Shown here: positions 4,278 to 7,285 of the stretch, piece after piece
How positions within the stretch are numbered: the first letter of the stretch is position 1
Layout: every line of letters starts with the position of its first letter
DNA from: Ruminococcaceae bacterium UBA737
GTDB taxonomy: Bacteria; Bacillota; Clostridia; Oscillospirales; Acutalibacteraceae
Assembly: GCA_002297415.1 (NCBI GenBank)
Contig: DBKZ01000037.1
Location: 23,882 to 31,166, forward strand
Reading direction: 5' to 3'
Length of the DNA: 7,285 nucleotides
Made by a program: the position numbers and the translations under genes
Notes under the pieces: generated by a model
Told to the model about the DNA's origin: nothing
The model's input: only the letters and a program-made list of their open reading frames with translations
Database searches by the model: none

Positions 4278-6284
4278 TTATTTATTTTCAGCTATGATTT
4301 TTTCCGCAATATTTGCAGGAACATCCTCATATCTTGTAAATTCAAGGGTGAATGTTGCAGTGCCCTGAGTTATCGAACGCATTGCGGTGGAAAAATCCTG
4401 CATTTCCGACATCGGTACCTCTCCTATTACCTCCTGCATTTTATCGGGAGCGGGATTCATTCCGATTATTCTTCCGCGGCGCTTATTTATATCGCTTATA
4501 ACATCGCCGAGCATTTCATCGGGAACGGTAACCGTAAGCGTGCCGATAGGCTCCATTAAAACAGGGCTCGCCTTTGAGACGCCCTCCTTGAAGGCTAAAG
4601 ACGCGGCGGTTTTAAATGCCATTTCGGAAGAGTCTACAGGATGATATGAGCCGTCATAAAGAGTGGCCTTTATTCCTACCATCGGATATCCCGCAAGAAC
4701 GCCTGAGGACATACAGTCTCTGAGTCCCTTTTCTACAGCGGGGAAGAAATTTTTCGGAACGGAACCGCCGAATACCTTTTCTTCAAATACAAGCTCATGG
4801 CTGTCGCACGGCTCAAATTCAATCCAGACATCGCCGAACTGACCGTGTCCTCCCGACTGCTTTTTATGCCTGCCCTGCGCTTTGACGCTCTTTCTTATAG
4901 TTTCTCTGTAGGCAATCTTCGGCTTTTTAAGCTCAACCTCTACGCCGAATTTCGATTTAAGTCTTGAAACAATAACATCAATATGCTGTTCGCCGAGACC
5001 CGACAAAATCTGCTCGTGTGTTTCGCTGTCGGTCTTAATAAGTATGGTGGGATCTTCCTCGGCAAGCCTTGCAAGACCCGAAGCCGCCTTTTCCTCTTCG
5101 CCCTTATTCTTAGGATATACCGCAACGGAAAGCGAGGGCATCGGAAAAACGATTTCTATAGGCTCCGCTTTACCCGAAACCGAAAGAACATCGCCTGTAA
5201 GCGCATAGGAAAGCTTTGCGGCACAGCCGATATCTCCCGCATGGATTTCCTGCGCGTCCTCCTGCTTAGCACCCTTAAGCCACATAATTTTCGAAAGCTT
5301 TTCTTCGTCTCCCGTCCTTGTGGACTTAAGCTTCATATCGGGTTTTAAAACACCCGTTAGGACCTTGAAATATGAAAGCTTACCTACAAACGGGTCGGCA
5401 ATCGTTTTAAAAATAAGTACGGCAGTATCAGCGCTTTCGGAAGAAAAGCCTTCCTCTTGTGCTGTAGGCATAAGCTCAAAAAGCTCCTCGGCAAAATCAG
5501 AGATTGCGTCTCCCCTCTGCTGAATTCCCGAAAATACTGGGCAGATATCGCCTGATTTAATTCCTTTTTTGAGTCCGTTTATGATTTCTTCTCTTGTAAA
5601 CTGCTCGCCGTTTAAATATTTTTCGAGCAAATCCTCGTCAACGCTTGCAACCGCTTCGAGCATCATATCTCTCATCTGGGTAATCTCATTTGACTCGGGA
5701 AGTCTTAAAACGGTCTTTTCAAAGCCGTTATAGGAATAAGCCTCGTTATTTATAAAATCGACAAAGCATTTAACCGTTTCGTCCTCAACGAAAGGAACAA
5801 TTATCGGGCATACGGCGGCGCCGTAATTAGCGACAAGCGAGGAAATTACCCTGTAATAATGCGCATGCGCGGAATCAAGCTTTCCTATAAAGAAAGCGAC
5901 GCTTTTATTCTGCGCTCTCGCCTTTTTAAAGCACTGCTTTGCGCCTACGGTAAGTCCCGATTTTCCCGAAACCGTTATAACGGCGCTGTCAGCCGCGGCA
6001 AGCGCCTCGCTTACGCCTGCGGCGAAATCAAACTGTCCGGGGGCGTCGATAAGGTTAATTTTAAGTCCGTTATGTTCAAGGGCAAAAACCGATGTACTGA
6101 CGGATACTCCGCGCTTTTTCTCCTCGGGGTCAAAGTCCATAGCCGCGGTTCCCTCGGGTGTTTTGCCTATTTTGTCAGTTGCCTTTGTATAATAAAGCAC
6201 TGCGTCCGCAAGAGTGGTCTTGCCTGAGCCGCCGTGGCCTAAAAAAGCAATGTTTTTTACTGCGTTTTCCGAATAGTTTTTCAA
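4278..6284 (-). CDS. EF-G-like translational GTPase paralog (FusA2-type)
   Basis: A 668-residue, five-domain homologue of ribosomal translocase EF-G, close to full EF-G length: G domain (about 8-275), domain II (about 287-375), III (about 380-455), IV (about 456-580, with VDSSEMAFKTA at 550-560) and V (about 575-665). The P-loop GHGGSGKT (16-23) is intact. Other GTPase motifs depart from EF-G: DTPGH is DAPGQ (80-84), replacing the catalytic histidine with Q84; NKxD is GKLD (134-137); and the SA of G5 is not recognisable near FSGIQQRGD (251-259). This is a paralog, not the housekeeping fusA, which normally sits in the rpsL-rpsG-fusA-tuf cluster. Other EF-G2/FusA2 proteins also vary at the histidine, and a Bacteroides paralog has been reported to work without GTPase activity (from memory). 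The start is TTG at 6282-6284; AAGGAG lies 10 nt upstream and no ATG precedes the P-loop. The TetM/TetO ribosomal protection family seems less likely, but I cannot exclude a ribosome-rescue role. Confidence 0.9.
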   Translation of the reverse strand: MKNYSENAVKNIAFLGHGGSGKTTLADAVLYYTKATDKIGKTPEGTAAMDFDPEEKKRGVSVSTSVFALEHNGLKINLIDAPGQFDFAAGVSEALAAADSAVITVSGKSGLTVGAKQCFKKARAQNKSVAFFIGKLDSAHAHYYRVISSLVANYGAAVCPIIVPFVEDETVKCFVDFINNEAYSYNGFEKTVLRLPESNEITQMRDMMLEAVASVDEDLLEKYLNGEQFTREEIINGLKKGIKSGDICPVFSGIQQRGDAISDFAEELFELMPTAQEEGFSSESADTAVLIFKTIADPFVGKLSYFKVLTGVLKPDMKLKSTRTGDEEKLSKIMWLKGAKQEDAQEIHAGDIGCAAKLSYALTGDVLSVSGKAEPIEIVFPMPSLSVAVYPKNKGEEEKAASGLARLAEEDPTILIKTDSETHEQILSGLGEQHIDVIVSRLKSKFGVEVELKKPKIAYRETIRKSVKAQGRHKKQSGGHGQFGDVWIEFEPCDSHELVFEEKVFGGSVPKNFFPAVEKGLRDCMSSGVLAGYPMVGIKATLYDGSYHPVDSSEMAFKTAASLAFKEGVSKASPVLMEPIGTLTVTVPDEMLGDVISDINKRRGRIIGMNPAPDKMQEVIGEVPMSEMQDFSTAMRSITQGTATFTLEFTRYEDVPANIAEKIIAENK

Positions 6285-6326
6285 TTTCGTACAACTCCTT
6301 TATGGGTAACTGATTTATGTAAAATC

Positions 6327-6355
6327 ATTATATCATAAAGGATTGTAGATTACAA
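6327..6355 (-). promoter_or_regulatory. Sigma-A promoter of the EF-G-like gene
   Basis: On the minus strand, TTGTAA (6350-6355), 17 bp spacer and TATAAT (6327-6332) in front of the TTG start at 6284; the leader would be about 36 nt. The -10 is perfect, the -35 matches 4 of 6. Confidence 0.6.
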
Positions 6356-6409
6356 CTAATTATTTTATAAACTCAAAAAAACTTTTAGGAAAATGTCATA
6401 AACACTACA

Positions 6410-6424
6410 AATTTGTTACAAATT
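6410..6424. promoter_or_regulatory. Small inverted repeat between the EF-G-like gene and the secreted-protein gene
   Basis: AATTTG-TTA-CAAATT is a perfect 6-3-6 dyad in the middle of the 271 bp divergent region (6285-6555). Its AT-rich nature makes chance occurrence quite possible; a regulator site is one option. The rest of this region shows only promoter-like boxes. Confidence 0.25.
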
Positions 6425-6514
6425 AAGGCATTCTGCCGAAAAACAGTATCAAACGGTAACATTATTGAAAACTTCTGTAACACGATTGTTCCTGCAATTT
6501 TGAAAAAATTCAAG

Positions 6515-6520
6515 TATAAT
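6515..6520 (+). promoter_or_regulatory. Putative -10 box of the secreted-protein gene
   Basis: A perfect TATAAT 35 bases before the ATG. The hexamer 17 bp upstream, CTGCAA (6492-6497), is a poor -35 and there is no extended -10 TG, so the promoter may need an activator or may lie elsewhere. Confidence 0.4.
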
Positions 6521-6555
6521 GTATATATAGAAAATCTGAAAGGACGGCGTTATAT

Positions 6556-7149
6556 ATGAAAAAGAAACTGTTTGCTTTTCTTTCGGCAGCTCTTGTTATC
6601 GCCGTCGGAATTTTCGCTTTCGGTATGTCCTATTCAAAGGCAGGCTCTGTAAAGGCCGCGGGAAACGGAGAAGATCCGCAGACAGAGGCGAGAAACGCGC
6701 GTTTTCTTAATATGCTCAATCATAATTTTGTTTATAACGAGGATTTTAACGATATAAATTCCATAGTCAACAATTCGGTTATAGCAATTCTTGATAACCG
6801 CGACAAGGCAGACGAGGATTATATCTCTGCCGAGCTTGTAAAGAGCTTTGTCAGGTCGATGTACGGCGTAGAGATAGCCGATATTTCTCAGATAAATGAG
6901 GACTGCCCGAAAAAGGACGGATTTGTTTACATCATAGGCCGCGGTTATTCGAAATACGAGCATAAGATTTTAAATGTTACCGAAAATGAGGACGGAACAT
7001 TTACCGTTAAAACCTCTGTTAAGGTTTTAAGCCATGACAGCGAGGATGAAGCGCTCACCGCCTCAACGATTTTCGTTAAAAACGCAAATTCGGAATTCGG
7101 ATATAATATAGTATCGAGCGAGATTTTCTTCGCAGAAGAAGTAATGTAA
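6556..7149 (+). CDS. Secreted or membrane-anchored protein of unknown function
   Basis: I do not recognise this 197-residue protein. It begins MKKK followed by a hydrophobic stretch (5-24), a typical Sec signal. Possible signal peptidase I sites are SKA|G after A29 and VKA|A after A34; there is no lipobox cysteine, so it is not a lipoprotein. The mature part is acidic with one cysteine (C117). Helix-like segments (40-105) are followed by alternating strand-like segments such as GFVYIIGRGYSKYEHKI (122-138), DGTFTVKTSVKVL (146-158) and FGYNIVSSEIFF (181-192). This helix-then-sheet order recalls small NTF2/cystatin-like extracytoplasmic domains, but I saw no diagnostic motif. GAAAGGA lies 11 nt before the ATG, a rather long spacing. 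It is divergent from the EF-G-like gene and seems monocistronic, with hairpins directly downstream. Confidence 0.8.
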   Translation: MKKKLFAFLSAALVIAVGIFAFGMSYSKAGSVKAAGNGEDPQTEARNARFLNMLNHNFVYNEDFNDINSIVNNSVIAILDNRDKADEDYISAELVKSFVRSMYGVEIADISQINEDCPKKDGFVYIIGRGYSKYEHKILNVTENEDGTFTVKTSVKVLSHDSEDEALTASTIFVKNANSEFGYNIVSSEIFFAEEVM

Positions 7150-7165
7150 AAAGGCGATTTAAAGG

Positions 7166-7187
7166 GTGCGGAATTTATTTTCCGCAC
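7166..7187 (+). terminator. Hairpin after the secreted-protein gene, likely terminator
   Basis: GTGCGGAA (7166-7173) and TTCCGCAC (7180-7187) form a perfect 8 bp stem 16 bases after the stop codon. Only TTG follows rather than a T run, so termination may be weak or depend on the next hairpin at 7190-7216. Confidence 0.5.
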
Positions 7188-7189
7188 TT

Positions 7190-7285
7190 GAGAGTGTCGA
7201 AAAAGTCGACACTCTCTTGGACGGGAATGCCGTTCGCTCGAAAATCGGAGATTTTCGGACTGTACTCTATCCCCGCCAATACCAC
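7190..7285. repeat. Run of palindromes at the window edge, probable dispersed intergenic repeat
   Basis: GAGAGTGTCGA-AAAAG-TCGACACTCTC (7190-7216) is a perfect 11 bp stem. It is followed by ACGG-GAATG-CCGT (7221-7233) and CGAAAATC-GGA-GATTTTCG (7239-7257), then ACTCTATCCCCGCC. No coding sequence is seen. Closely stacked palindromes like this are typical of REP-like intergenic repeats; the end lies outside the window. Confidence 0.5.

Noticed and set aside
4278..6284. Housekeeping fusA or a tetracycline ribosomal protection gene
   Set aside because: Not in a ribosomal protein operon and its GTPase motifs differ from canonical EF-G; I did not recognise TetM/TetO-specific features and no resistance context is present.
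1..7285. Novel defence or mobile system
   Set aside because: No nuclease, helicase, methylase, toxin, integrase or transposase gene is present; the genes belong to metabolism, regulation and translation.

Overview
The window looks like chromosome from a low-to-moderate GC, anaerobic, gut-type Clostridia, probably the Ruminococcaceae/Oscillospiraceae area. The basis is a T-box leader, a clostridial-type Rex operator, strong GGAGG ribosome binding sites, an EF-G-like paralog typical of Firmicutes, and palindromic intergenic repeats (GCTCCCTT...GGGAGC, CCTCCCTT...AAGGGAGG) of a style I associate with that group. The taxonomy is inference; there is no rRNA or marker gene here.

Layout. Positions 1-194 hold intergenic hairpin repeats. 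A small DtxR-family metal-dependent repressor (195-578, minus) is divergent from a FucO-like iron-dependent alcohol dehydrogenase (826-1974, plus). The 247 bp between them carry two sigma-A promoters, a near-consensus Rex operator on the dehydrogenase promoter, and two further dyads. After the dehydrogenase terminator comes a complete promoter plus T-box leader (about 2032-2308). Its specifier reads as GCU (alanine), and it precedes an Lrp/AsnC regulator (2344-2826) overlapped by a class I aminotransferase (2823-3989). This pair resembles the B. subtilis AlaR-AlaT (YugG-YugH) alanine transaminase operon. A 288 bp convergent gap (3990-4277) holds three repeat elements. An EF-G paralog with altered GTPase motifs (4278-6284, minus, TTG start) is divergent from a short secreted or anchored protein of unknown function (6556-7149, plus). 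The window ends in a run of palindromes.

How it fits together. The dehydrogenase probably re-oxidises NADH, and Rex control would link it to the NADH/NAD+ ratio. Its enzyme family uses Fe2+, and the divergent repressor has the iron-type metal-ligand set, so shared redox and iron control of this intergenic region is plausible but unproven. The T-box operon is read as alanine synthesis switched on by uncharged tRNA-Ala, with the Lrp-type protein as a second layer.

A 49 bp sequence is present as two identical inverted copies (69-117 and 4186-4234) bracketing the four-gene block. In each copy the T-rich side faces away from the block, so each can serve as terminator for the outermost gene. I see no defence system, phage, transposase or CRISPR array. 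The most notable points are the alanine T-box operon, the Rex site, the EF-G paralog with altered G motifs and the repeat structures.
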